Assembly: GCA_025350465.1 (NCBI GenBank)
Contig: JANXXU010000038.1
Span: 1 to 64,000, forward strand
Direction of reading: 5' to 3'
DNA length: 64,000 bases
Origin: Alphaproteobacteria bacterium
Lineage (GTDB): Bacteria > Pseudomonadota > Alphaproteobacteria > Micropepsales > Micropepsaceae
The position numbers and the translations under genes are program-made. Shown here piece by piece: positions 25,814 through 33,167 of the stretch; position 1 is the stretch's first letter; each line of letters begins with the position of its first letter. The notes below the pieces were generated by a model. That model did not search any database. It had not been told where the DNA came from and saw only the letters and a program-made list of their open reading frames with translations.

Positions 25814-27010
25814 TTACCAACTCATATCGGCCGCATCGGCGGCGAGGCGGGCGATAATTTCGGGCATCGCCGACGCGTCAATGTTGGCGAAGGCCAGGCG
25901 CAGATAGCTCTCTTGGCCCGGACCGAACATCGAACCGGGGAGGGCCAGAAGATTTTGCCGATCGGCGAGGCGTCGCGCTACGGCTTGCGAATTTCGTCCG
26001 GCGTGGGGATGTTTGACATAAGCGAAATAGGCGCCGGCGCTGATCGTTTCATAACCGACATCGTCACGGGCGAAGGCGCTTTTCAATGCGCCAAGACGCG
26101 CGCGCATCAGTCTCGCGTTGTCGCGCCGCCAGGCGTCTAAAGATTGCAATCCCCACTCGGCGGCGATTTGACCGACGTGCGGGGCGCAAATCGCGACGCA
26201 GTCCATGGCCTTGGCGATTTGGCTCAACAGCGCCGGATCGCCGACGATCGCGCCGACACGATAGCCGGTCAGACAGAAAACTTTAGAGAAGCTGTAGAGA
26301 TGGATCAGCGTCGCTTCCCAACCGGCGCACTGAAAGAGGCCGTGGGGCGCCGCGTCGTCCGGCATGAAATCGCGATAGGTTTCGTCAAGGACGAGCGCGA
26401 TGCCGGCGTTCCGACAAAGGTCGAACGCCGATTTCAGATATGCCGGCGGATAGACGGCGCCGGTCGGATTGTTGGGTGAGATCAGCACCAAGGCGCGCGT
26501 GCGCGCGTTGATCGAGTCACGCAGATCATTGAGATCGGGGAGGCCCTGGGCAGCGGGACGAAAGTCGACGTGGCGCGCGGCGACGCCAATCATGTCGAGC
26601 CACATGCGGTAGTTGAAGTAATGGGGCAGCGGCAGGATGACTTCATCGCCTGCCTTGGCGAGTGCCGATGCGGTCAAGCAAAAAGCCTGATTGCAGCCAG
26701 CCGTGACAAGTACGTGCTCGGGCGTCACGTCGTTGAGATCGCGCGCATAAAGACGATTGATGTCGGCCGCCAACGCGGCGCGTAGACTGCGTATTCCGAT
26801 GATGCCGGTGTAGCGATGTGTCGCGGGCTGCTTCAATGCGGTCGCGAGATGCTCCAGCAAATCGTCCGGCGGCGGATAGCCGGGCACGGCCTGGCAAACG
26901 TCGATGAGCGGCTTTTGCGATGGAAACGTACGGCCCGCGATCCAACCTTGCGCCTCCGCGATCGGCGGCGCAGAAACTGCGGCGAGGAGAGATTGAGCGG
27001 AAAGGCTCAT
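25814..27010 (-). CDS. PLP-dependent aminotransferase, class I/II
   Basis: A 398-residue fold-type I aminotransferase. It shows SPNNPTGAVY, the DETYRDF segment with the PLP-binding Asp and Tyr, the Schiff-base Lys in YSFSKVFCLTGYRVG, and a C-terminal Arg in SYLRLAFA. The ATG at 27010 begins a typical N-terminus; 27052 would add 14 residues. It is of the aspartate/alanine/aromatic aminotransferase type and the substrate is unknown. It is a single gene, separated from the outer-membrane gene upstream by a strong terminator. Confidence 0.85.
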   Translation of the reverse strand: MSLSAQSLLAAVSAPPIAEAQGWIAGRTFPSQKPLIDVCQAVPGYPPPDDLLEHLATALKQPATHRYTGIIGIRSLRAALAADINRLYARDLNDVTPEHVLVTAGCNQAFCLTASALAKAGDEVILPLPHYFNYRMWLDMIGVAARHVDFRPAAQGLPDLNDLRDSINARTRALVLISPNNPTGAVYPPAYLKSAFDLCRNAGIALVLDETYRDFMPDDAAPHGLFQCAGWEATLIHLYSFSKVFCLTGYRVGAIVGDPALLSQIAKAMDCVAICAPHVGQIAAEWGLQSLDAWRRDNARLMRARLGALKSAFARDDVGYETISAGAYFAYVKHPHAGRNSQAVARRLADRQNLLALPGSMFGPGQESYLRLAFANIDASAMPEIIARLAADAADMSW

Positions 27011-27086
27011 TCGGCGTGCTCCGTCAGCGATGCAATCGGTCGAGCGATACAAGGTTTGAAAGCGCGACCGGGGTCAACAACGACAA

Positions 27087-27105
27087 CGGGCCCCGAAGGG
27101 GCCCG
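27087..27105 (-). terminator. GC-rich hairpin after the minus-strand outer-membrane gene
   Basis: CGGGCCCC-GAA-GGGGCCCG is an 8-bp perfect stem with a 3-base loop, 36 bases past the stop of the gene at 27141-27995. On the minus strand it is followed by TTGTCGTTGTTG, a moderately T-rich run. Confidence 0.7.
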
Positions 27106-27140
27106 CCGTGTTGTGTCAACCGCTATGAACGTTCGGCCCG

Positions 27141-27995
27141 TCAGAGGACTGGATATCTGAACCAATCGAAATTCGGGATTTCGGTGCCGGCTCCGGTCTT
27201 GTCGGCATCCTCAATGCTGCCGCCGCCGAAGTAAAAGCTGAAGCCGACGCTGACTTCGTTCGAAAAGAGTTCGGGCTTAGTGGCCGAGGAATAACGAACC
27301 TCGGCGTCGCGTCCCTCATATTTCAGAGTGAACGCGACCGGCACGGATTTTCCAAACCAGTATTGCGCGTCGGCTTGCCACGCCCAGGCCGTCGCGTTGC
27401 GATCGGCGACATCGCCGTCCATATAGGCCAATCCGCCCGTCATCTTGAGCTTCGGGGTAAAGTAGTAACTGGCCAGGCCGCGCACGAAGCCGGCGTTTTC
27501 CAAGAAATAGCCGCTCGAATCCATATATCCGGCCTGGCCGTAAAGCGTCCATGGACCGCAAAAATATTGACCTTCGAGCCCTGCCATGAACGCCGGAGAG
27601 TTGTTGCCGCCGTAGATATCCCACACGCGGCCGGTGGCGGCGAAGACGCCGAGGAGACCCTCGGACGGGTCGCGGTAGTTGATATGTACACCGGCTCCGA
27701 AATTACCGCGGCTCCCGGCAAGTTCAAGGGCGCTGGAGTGCAGCGACCCGTCGCCGAAGAAGTCGAGCTGCAGATTCGCCTTCGTGCCGTCGTAAGGGAT
27801 GTTGACCTTGCCGAATCCGTAAAGGCTCGTGTGGTTGTAGTCGAGTTGGTCATTTGTAAAATAGTCGTAGCGATCCCACCACTGGGCGACGCCTAGATAA
27901 ACCACGCCTTGAACGGGAGCGGCCTGGGCCGCCGATGCGCAAACGACAAGTGCCGCGACCGACGTTGAAATCAACGCCAAACTCTTAAACTTCAT
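27141..27995 (-). CDS. Outer-membrane beta-barrel protein
   Basis: A 284-residue secreted protein with a clear signal peptide (MKFKSLALISTS...SAAQA-AP). It has many short alternating aromatic strands (for example WTLYGQAGYMDSSGYF), as in transmembrane barrels, and a Phe/Tyr-rich C-terminal strand (VGFSFYFGG) followed by an unusual extra tail of about 25 residues. The start is supported by AGGAGG five bases ahead of the ATG at 27995; an upstream start at 28034 is rejected. No specific family was recognised. Confidence 0.72.
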   Translation of the reverse strand: MKFKSLALISTSVAALVVCASAAQAAPVQGVVYLGVAQWWDRYDYFTNDQLDYNHTSLYGFGKVNIPYDGTKANLQLDFFGDGSLHSSALELAGSRGNFGAGVHINYRDPSEGLLGVFAATGRVWDIYGGNNSPAFMAGLEGQYFCGPWTLYGQAGYMDSSGYFLENAGFVRGLASYYFTPKLKMTGGLAYMDGDVADRNATAWAWQADAQYWFGKSVPVAFTLKYEGRDAEVRYSSATKPELFSNEVSVGFSFYFGGGSIEDADKTGAGTEIPNFDWFRYPVL

Positions 27996-28373
27996 TCGAA
28001 CCTCCTGATTTCGCCGCGGCGCGAACTCACGCACCTTGTCGACCCTCAGAAGGACACCCCGCTCGCCACCTGCACGGTTTGGCCCGCGCGAATCTCTTGT
28101 TGGCGGCCAACTATAGGCAATTGCCCGCCGTTCGGCACCGCTGCCCGGCCGGCGCTTCTTCGATCAAGCCGATCATGTTGCAGAATTGATTCACGGGGGC
28201 GCCGGAAGCGGAGCTCGGCATGAGCGTTGTAGAAAGGCGGGCCGAGCTTCCGTACCCTCTTGTGGCGATTCGAAACGGTGCCGATAAGTGCTGCCGGCCG
28301 AATCAACGAGGGGTGCATTCCTGACGAAGACCCGAGTATCAGCTCGGTTCGATTGCCATGTCAGGAGGCGCAC
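27996..28373. other. 378-base divergent intergenic region
   Basis: A space between two divergent outer-membrane protein genes. Good Shine-Dalgarno sequences flank both ends. A dyad, AGCTCGGC (28212-28219) with GCCGAGCT (28241-28248), could form a long-loop hairpin or a regulator site. I recognise no promoter consensus with confidence and no gene. Confidence 0.5.
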
Positions 28374-29144
28374 ATGCGATTCAAGAGTCTATTGTTGGGA
28401 GCGGCCTCGATCGCTGTGATCGGCAGTGCAAGCCAGGCACAGGCCGGCCCATTTTACGTCAGCGTATTCGGCGGCGTGAATCTTCTGACCGACAAGTCGG
28501 CCGCTACCAGTTACACCAGCCAGACCAACAGGAGATTGCATACGACCTTCACTCACACCGGCGCGATCTCCGAAAAAAGTCGGACCGGTTTCGTGCTCGG
28601 AGGTGCCGTCGGCCTGCACTTAGACAAATGGGTGGACGGACTGCGTGGGGAACTGGAAGCGTCCTACCGCCGCAATCACATTCGCGGGAATTGGAACACG
28701 CACATTACGTCCCATATTCGCACTGGCGGAGAGGGAAGCACCACCGACACGCTCTCAGCGCAAGGCACAATCTCGGGCCACATGTCCACGTTCGCGATCA
28801 TGGCGAACGTTTGGTACGACATTGATATCGGCTCGAAGGTCAAGCCGTACGTCGGCGGCGGCGTAGGTTGGGCGCGCTCGCGCGTTGCGTTTGTCGCACT
28901 GACTACGACGTTCAACACCAGTGCGACCGGGTTTGCCAACGAGCGTAACGGCTTTGCTTATCAGCTTGGCGCGGGCGTCAAATACGAAATCATGCGCGAT
29001 ACGTCGATCGGCATCGGCTATCGCTATTTCCGCGGACCGGACGTCAACATCTTCTTTGAAGGAAAGTTCGGCACCACGATTCCGATTAAGTTCCGCGACG
29101 AAAATCATTCGGTCGATGTGTCGTTGAGCATCGACATCGACTGA
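28374..29144 (+). CDS. Outer-membrane beta-barrel protein (OmpA/Omp25-like porin fold)
   Basis: A 256-residue protein with a signal peptide (MRFKSLLLGAAS...ASQAQA-GP). It has the pattern of small 8-stranded barrels: FYVSVFGGVNLL at the start, FVLGGAVGLHL, KPYVGGGVGWARSRV, the family-typical YQLGAGVKYEI and SIGIGYRYFRGPDV, and a short acidic end. The ATG at 28374 has AGGAGG ahead. It resembles alphaproteobacterial Omp25/31-like surface antigens. The gene is monocistronic with a terminator downstream. Confidence 0.78.
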   Translation: MRFKSLLLGAASIAVIGSASQAQAGPFYVSVFGGVNLLTDKSAATSYTSQTNRRLHTTFTHTGAISEKSRTGFVLGGAVGLHLDKWVDGLRGELEASYRRNHIRGNWNTHITSHIRTGGEGSTTDTLSAQGTISGHMSTFAIMANVWYDIDIGSKVKPYVGGGVGWARSRVAFVALTTTFNTSATGFANERNGFAYQLGAGVKYEIMRDTSIGIGYRYFRGPDVNIFFEGKFGTTIPIKFRDENHSVDVSLSIDID

Positions 29145-29192
29145 GGTTGAGAATCGGTTCAAGCCGGTTCCGCGTTGCTCCTGGCGAAAACA

Positions 29193-29225
29193 AGAAGGCG
29201 GGCTCTGCAGGCCCGCTTTCTTCTT
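29193..29225 (+). terminator. Rho-independent terminator
   Basis: GCGGGC (29198-29203) pairs with GCCCGC (29211-29216) around a 7-base loop. The stem is extended by AAG/TTT pairs and followed by TTTCTTCTTT. It lies 50 bases past the outer-membrane gene and before the converging CoA ligase. Confidence 0.75.
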
Positions 29226-29275
29226 TCTGCGGATCATATGGGAGGCCGGTGCGCAGGCGTTGGCGAATATGCCTT

Positions 29276-30850
29276 TTATCCTTGCTCGGCCTTTAGTTTC
29301 TTACGATCGACTTTGTCGCGATCGTTACGCGGCAACGGCTTATCGACGAAAACAACCCAATGCGGCGCCTTGTAGCGCGCGAGTTTGGTCTTTGCGAAGG
29401 CGATCAAGTCGGCCTCCGAGGCGCGTGCGCCCGCGTGATCCTTCTTCAACACGACGATGGCGAGCGGTTTTTCGAGACCGGACGTATCTTTCTTCGCGAC
29501 GACGCAGCACTCGTGCACGGCCTCGTGCTGCATGAGGCAGTTTTCGACTTCGAGCGGGCTCACGTAGATGCCGCCGCTTTTGATGAGATCGTCGCCGCGG
29601 CCTTCGTAGTACCAATAGCCGTCGCCGTCTTGGCGGAACTTGTCGCCGCTGACGATCCAGCCGCCGCGCAGATGCTGCTTCGATTTCTCGTAAGCGCCAT
29701 GATAGTAGAGCGCCGCCGAGTCGCCCTTGAGCCAGAGCGTGCCGACGTCGCCTTGTGCGACCGGGTCGCCGTCGTCGTCGACGAGCTTTGCCTCATAACC
29801 GGGCACGAGTTTGCCCAGGCTGCCGGGGCGTATGTCGCTTGGGCGGTTGCTGATATAGATGTGGAAACTCTCGGCGCTGCCGATGCCGTCGATGACCGGC
29901 ACGCCGAAGGCGCGATCCCAGCGCTCATGCAGTTCGTGCGGCAGAGCCTCGCCGGCGCTCCACATCAAGCGGACGCTCGAGATGTCGCGGCGCTCGCCTT
30001 CGGGCGCCTGCAACATCTTATTGATCAGCGTGGGGACGCTCGTGAACACCGTCGCCTTGTATTTTTCGATCAGCGCGAAGAGAAGCTCGGGCGTCGGCGA
30101 CTCGCGAAACAACACCGTCGTCGCGCCGACCGCGAAGGGAAACATCAGGTTCGTGCCCGTCGCATAGCCGAAGAAGAGGCGCGGGCCGGAAATGGTCACG
30201 TCGCTTTCGCGTATGCCGATGAAATCTTTGGCATAGACCTCGGCGTTGAACGGAAAATGAGAATGGCAATGCACAGCGCCCCTGCTTTGGCCGGTCGTGC
30301 CGCTCGTAAACAGCCACACTGCCGGGTCGTCCTTGCGCGTCGGCCAGGGCTCGGCGCCCGCCTTGGGCGCTGCGTTCATCCACGCGTCGAACGGCTTGCG
30401 CCCACCGCTTTGACCGCCGGCGACGATGATGTTTTCGCCGCGCCCGCAATGGCGCGTGGTCTGCAACGCCTTTTCGAATTCGGGCAGGCTCTGTTCGTCG
30501 ATGAACGCGAACTGCGGTTTGACGTAAGCGAGGTAGTATTCGTAGTCGACCGCGGGAAGCGCCGGATTGATTTGCGTGACGACCGCGCCGGCCTTGATAG
30601 CGCCGAACCAGGCATAAGTGAACTCGGGCCGATCCTGCATGCAGAGGAGCACGCGCTGCTCCGGCAAGAGCCCGTCGCCCACCAACTTGCGCGCCACCCG
30701 CATGACGTTGTCTGCGACTTCGCGATAGCTGATCGCCTGATCCTCGAAGTGGATTGCAACTTTGTCGCCACGGCCTGCTTCGATGTTCGAGAACACGAAA
30801 TAGTCGGCCATGTTGAAGCTGTCGGGGAAGGTGGGCGGGTGATGGGTCAT
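29276..30850 (-). CDS. Benzoate-CoA ligase family protein (probable 2-aminobenzoate-CoA ligase)
   Basis: A 524-residue ANL enzyme. The motifs are WLFTSGTTGQSRG (Arg at the usual Lys end of the P-loop, which the signature allows), GIGSAESFHIYISN, GWIVSGDKF, DDLIKSGGIYVSPLEVE and a C-terminal LPRNDRDKVDRKKLK with the catalytic Lys. The GSAE and SGGIYVSP segments are typical of benzoate-CoA ligases. The two-domain flavoenzyme next door acts on 2-aminobenzoyl-CoA in its family, so anthranilate activation is the favoured substrate, by inference. The gene lies on the opposite strand from that enzyme, with a repeat region before the SDR gene. Confidence 0.85.
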   Translation of the reverse strand: MTHHPPTFPDSFNMADYFVFSNIEAGRGDKVAIHFEDQAISYREVADNVMRVARKLVGDGLLPEQRVLLCMQDRPEFTYAWFGAIKAGAVVTQINPALPAVDYEYYLAYVKPQFAFIDEQSLPEFEKALQTTRHCGRGENIIVAGGQSGGRKPFDAWMNAAPKAGAEPWPTRKDDPAVWLFTSGTTGQSRGAVHCHSHFPFNAEVYAKDFIGIRESDVTISGPRLFFGYATGTNLMFPFAVGATTVLFRESPTPELLFALIEKYKATVFTSVPTLINKMLQAPEGERRDISSVRLMWSAGEALPHELHERWDRAFGVPVIDGIGSAESFHIYISNRPSDIRPGSLGKLVPGYEAKLVDDDGDPVAQGDVGTLWLKGDSAALYYHGAYEKSKQHLRGGWIVSGDKFRQDGDGYWYYEGRGDDLIKSGGIYVSPLEVENCLMQHEAVHECCVVAKKDTSGLEKPLAIVVLKKDHAGARASEADLIAFAKTKLARYKAPHWVVFVDKPLPRNDRDKVDRKKLKAEQG

Positions 30851-30886
30851 GATCGGATCTCCGGCGCACGCCAGCTTTCAAATCCT

Positions 30887-30935
30887 CCCTCTCCCCTTCC
30901 ATTTTCGGGAAGGGAGAGGGCCGGGGTGAGGGATG
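30887..30935 (-). repeat. GC-rich dispersed repeat, copy A (inverted relative to copy B)
   Basis: CCCTCTCCCCTTCC and GGAAGGGAGAGGG form a hairpin, followed by CCGGGGTGAGGGATG. Read on the minus strand it matches copy B at 31014-31064 over about 50 bases with few differences. This type of CCCTCACCCC...CCCTCTCCC element recurs in many proteobacterial genomes as an intergenic repeat. Confidence 0.7.
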
Positions 30936-31013
30936 GGCGTCGCGCGCAGTTAGACAAGGAGATTGTCGCGCCGACGTCCATGCAATCCTTCTTGTCCGTA
31001 CACTGCACAGCGA

Positions 31014-31064
31014 CCATCCCTCACCCCCGACCCCTCTCCCTTCCAAAGATGAAGGGGCGAGGGG
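31014..31064 (+). repeat. GC-rich dispersed repeat, copy B
   Basis: The copy begins CATCCCTCACCCCCGACC, with CCCTCTCCCTTCC pairing imperfectly with GAAGGGGCGAGGGG. It is the inverted partner of 30887-30935, with about 78 bases of unique sequence between. It stands just after the SDR stop codon, so it may also terminate that transcript. Confidence 0.7.
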
Positions 31065-31070
31065 ATTCTT

Positions 31071-31832
31071 TCATGCGACCTCGCCGCCGGCGATCGGTAG
31101 TGCGATGCCGGTTACTGCCGCCGCTTCATCGGACGCAAGCCAGAGCACTGCTGTGGCGATTTCCTCGGGACGCACGAGGCGGCCTTGTGGATTTGTCGCC
31201 GTGAAGGTCGCGAGCGCTTCTTCCGCCGAGCGATTGGAGCTTTTGGCGATGGTCGTCACCGCCGAGGCGATCACTTCCGTGTCGGTGTAACCGGGGCAGA
31301 CCGCATTGACGGTGATGCCCGACTTCGCGAGTTCGAGCGCGAGCGCTTTGGTCAAACCGACGACCGCGTGTTTTGCGGCGACATAAGCGCTGACATAGCG
31401 ATAGCCGACCAACCCGGCGGTACTCGCGACATTGACGATGCGACCCCAACCACTCGCCTTCATGTCGCCCAAGACAGCGCGTGTGCAATGCACCGCACCC
31501 ATCAGATTGAGGTCGAGCGCTTGGCGCCAAGCCGCAAGACTCGTCTTCTCGAACGAGGCCGAGGTGACGCCGCCGGCGTTGTTGACCAAGAGCTGCACGG
31601 GCCCGAATGCGGTTGCCGCGGCGAGCACTGCCGCGTGAACCGCCTCTGCATCTGTGACGTCGACGACTTGCGTCCGAACGCCGTTCATTGCGTCGGCGGC
31701 GGTTTGAAGTTTCTCTTTGTTGCGGCCGGCAATCGTGACCTGCCACTGCCCGTCGGCCAGAGCCTTGGCGATTGCCAGGCCGATACCGCTGCCTCCGCCG
31801 GTGACTAAAGCGTGTTTGCCGATTCGTGCCAC
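31071..31832 (-). CDS. Short-chain dehydrogenase (3-hydroxyacyl-CoA / 3-hydroxybutyrate dehydrogenase type)
   Basis: A 253-residue classical SDR with the cofactor motif TGGGSGIG, NNAGG, catalytic Ser in NVASTAG and YVAAK (Tyr/Lys). It should oxidise or reduce a hydroxyl/keto pair with NAD(P). In anthranilate-CoA clusters an SDR performs a 3-hydroxyacyl-CoA dehydrogenase-like step after hydration, which fits the divergent enoyl-CoA hydratase here; that assignment is by context. The start is GTG at 31832. Confidence 0.85.
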   Translation of the reverse strand: MARIGKHALVTGGGSGIGLAIAKALADGQWQVTIAGRNKEKLQTAADAMNGVRTQVVDVTDAEAVHAAVLAAATAFGPVQLLVNNAGGVTSASFEKTSLAAWRQALDLNLMGAVHCTRAVLGDMKASGWGRIVNVASTAGLVGYRYVSAYVAAKHAVVGLTKALALELAKSGITVNAVCPGYTDTEVIASAVTTIAKSSNRSAEEALATFTATNPQGRLVRPEEIATAVLWLASDEAAAVTGIALPIAGGEVA

Positions 31833-31933
31833 GGCGCGCCGTCTCCTTGATCCCGAAAATAGTCTAAGCTTCCGGTGACGGACAACAAACAGCGCTTTTG
31901 TGTGCGCGCATTGAACTTGTGGGAACGCAGCTC

Positions 31934-32743
31934 ATGAACCCAACCAGCTTCGCGCCGACGCACTTCCTGTGGGCGTTTGCCGAAGGGGTCGCGACGGTCA
32001 CGCTCAACCGGCCGGAGCGCAAGAACCCGTTGACCTTCGAATCCTATGCCGAGCTTCGCGAAACGTTTCGGGCGTTGGCCTACGCGAACAGCGTCAAAGC
32101 CATCATCCTGCGCGGCGCTGGCGGAAATTTCTGCTCGGGCGGCGATGTGCACGAAATTATCGGTCCACTGGTCAAGATGGAAATGCCGGACCTCTTGGCC
32201 TTCACCCGCATGACCGGCGATCTGGTGAAGGCGATGCGCCATTGCCCGCAACCGATCATAGCTGCGGTGAACGGCGTGTGCGCTGGCGCGGGCGCGATCA
32301 TGGCGATGGCCGCCGATATCCGCCTCGCGTCGCCGGACGCCAAGACTGCGTTTCTCTTCAATCGTGTCGGCCTCGCGGGCTGCGATATGGGCGCGTGCGC
32401 CATCCTGCCCCGCCTCATCGGGCAAGGGCGCGCGTCCGAACTCTTGTTCTATGGCCGCAGCATGAGCGCCGAAGAAGGCGAGCGCTGGGGCTTTTTCAAC
32501 AAGATCGTGCCGGCGGGCGAATTGGATAAAGAAGCGCAGAGCTGGGCGGTGAAGCTCGCGGCTGGACCATCGTTCGCGAACGCCATGACCAAGAACCAGC
32601 TCAATCAGGAATGGAGCATGAGCCTCGACATGGCGATCGAGGCCGAAGCTCAAGCGCAAGCGATTTGCATGCAGACAAAGGATTTCGAGCGCGCCTACAA
32701 CGCCTTCGTCGCCAAACAGCAACCCGAGTTTCAAGGAAACTGA
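31934..32743 (+). CDS. Enoyl-CoA hydratase/isomerase family protein
   Basis: A 269-residue crotonase. The oxyanion-hole segments are [10 protein letters not shown] and [19 protein letters not shown]. The active-site loop reads [19 protein letters not shown], unlike the EAGGT/DAGGT of classical hydratases, so the acid/base residues differ. A function in hydrating or hydrolysing an alicyclic enoyl-CoA is plausible in this aminobenzoyl-CoA cluster. The ATG at 31934 is preferred over an in-frame start at 31898. The Rid gene follows after 10 bases. Confidence 0.85.
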   Translation: MNPTSFAPTHFLWAFAEGVATVTLNRPERKNPLTFESYAELRETFRALAYANSVKAIILRGAGGNFCSGGDVHEIIGPLVKMEMPDLLAFTRMTGDLVKAMRHCPQPIIAAVNGVCAGAGAIMAMAADIRLASPDAKTAFLFNRVGLAGCDMGACAILPRLIGQGRASELLFYGRSMSAEEGERWGFFNKIVPAGELDKEAQSWAVKLAAGPSFANAMTKNQLNQEWSMSLDMAIEAEAQAQAICMQTKDFERAYNAFVAKQQPEFQGN

Positions 32744-32753
32744 GGAACATCCG

Positions 32754-33167
32754 ATGCGCATATTGTTGCCGCAGGGTTGGCCGAGGCCGCGCGGATACTC
32801 GAACGGGATCGAGGCCGAAGGAAAGCTCATCTTCGTCGCCGGACAGATCGGTTGGGACAGCGCCGGCAAGTTCGCGACGAGCACTTTCGGCGGCCAATTC
32901 CGCCAGGCGCTGGCGAACACGCTTGCGGTGTTGGAGGAAGCCTCAGCGGGCCCCGAACACGTCACCCGCATGACCTGGTTCATCACCAGCCGTGACGAAT
33001 ATACGGCGGCTCTCGCCGAGCTCGGTGCGGCGTGGAAAGAGCTGATGGGGCCGAATTATCCGGCGATGTCGGTCATCATCGTTTCCGGCCTTGTCGAACG
33101 GGAGGCGAAGATCGAGATCGAAACAACGGCCGTCATCCCGCACCACGAAGCGCGGCACCACACGTGA
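32754..33167 (+). CDS. Rid family (RidA/YjgF-like) protein
   Basis: A 137-residue Rid-fold protein: LIFVAGQIGWDSAGKF, FRQALANTLAVLEEA and the C-terminal KIEIETTAVIP. In RidA imine deaminases an Arg (Arg105 in E. coli numbering) lies in the ARS segment before the last strands. Here the matching segment reads YPAMSVIIV, with Met at that place, so it is not a canonical deaminase. In the 2-aminobenzoyl-CoA pathway an enamine intermediate must lose ammonia, and this protein is a candidate helper. The stop overlaps the monooxygenase start (GTGA). Confidence 0.85.
   Translation: MRILLPQGWPRPRGYSNGIEAEGKLIFVAGQIGWDSAGKFATSTFGGQFRQALANTLAVLEEASAGPEHVTRMTWFITSRDEYTAALAELGAAWKELMGPNYPAMSVIIVSGLVEREAKIEIETTAVIPHHEARHHT

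Noticed and set aside
29360-31204. 614-codon plus-strand open frame
   Set aside because: It is antisense to the benzoate-CoA-ligase-like gene and runs into the intergenic repeats; no family motif.
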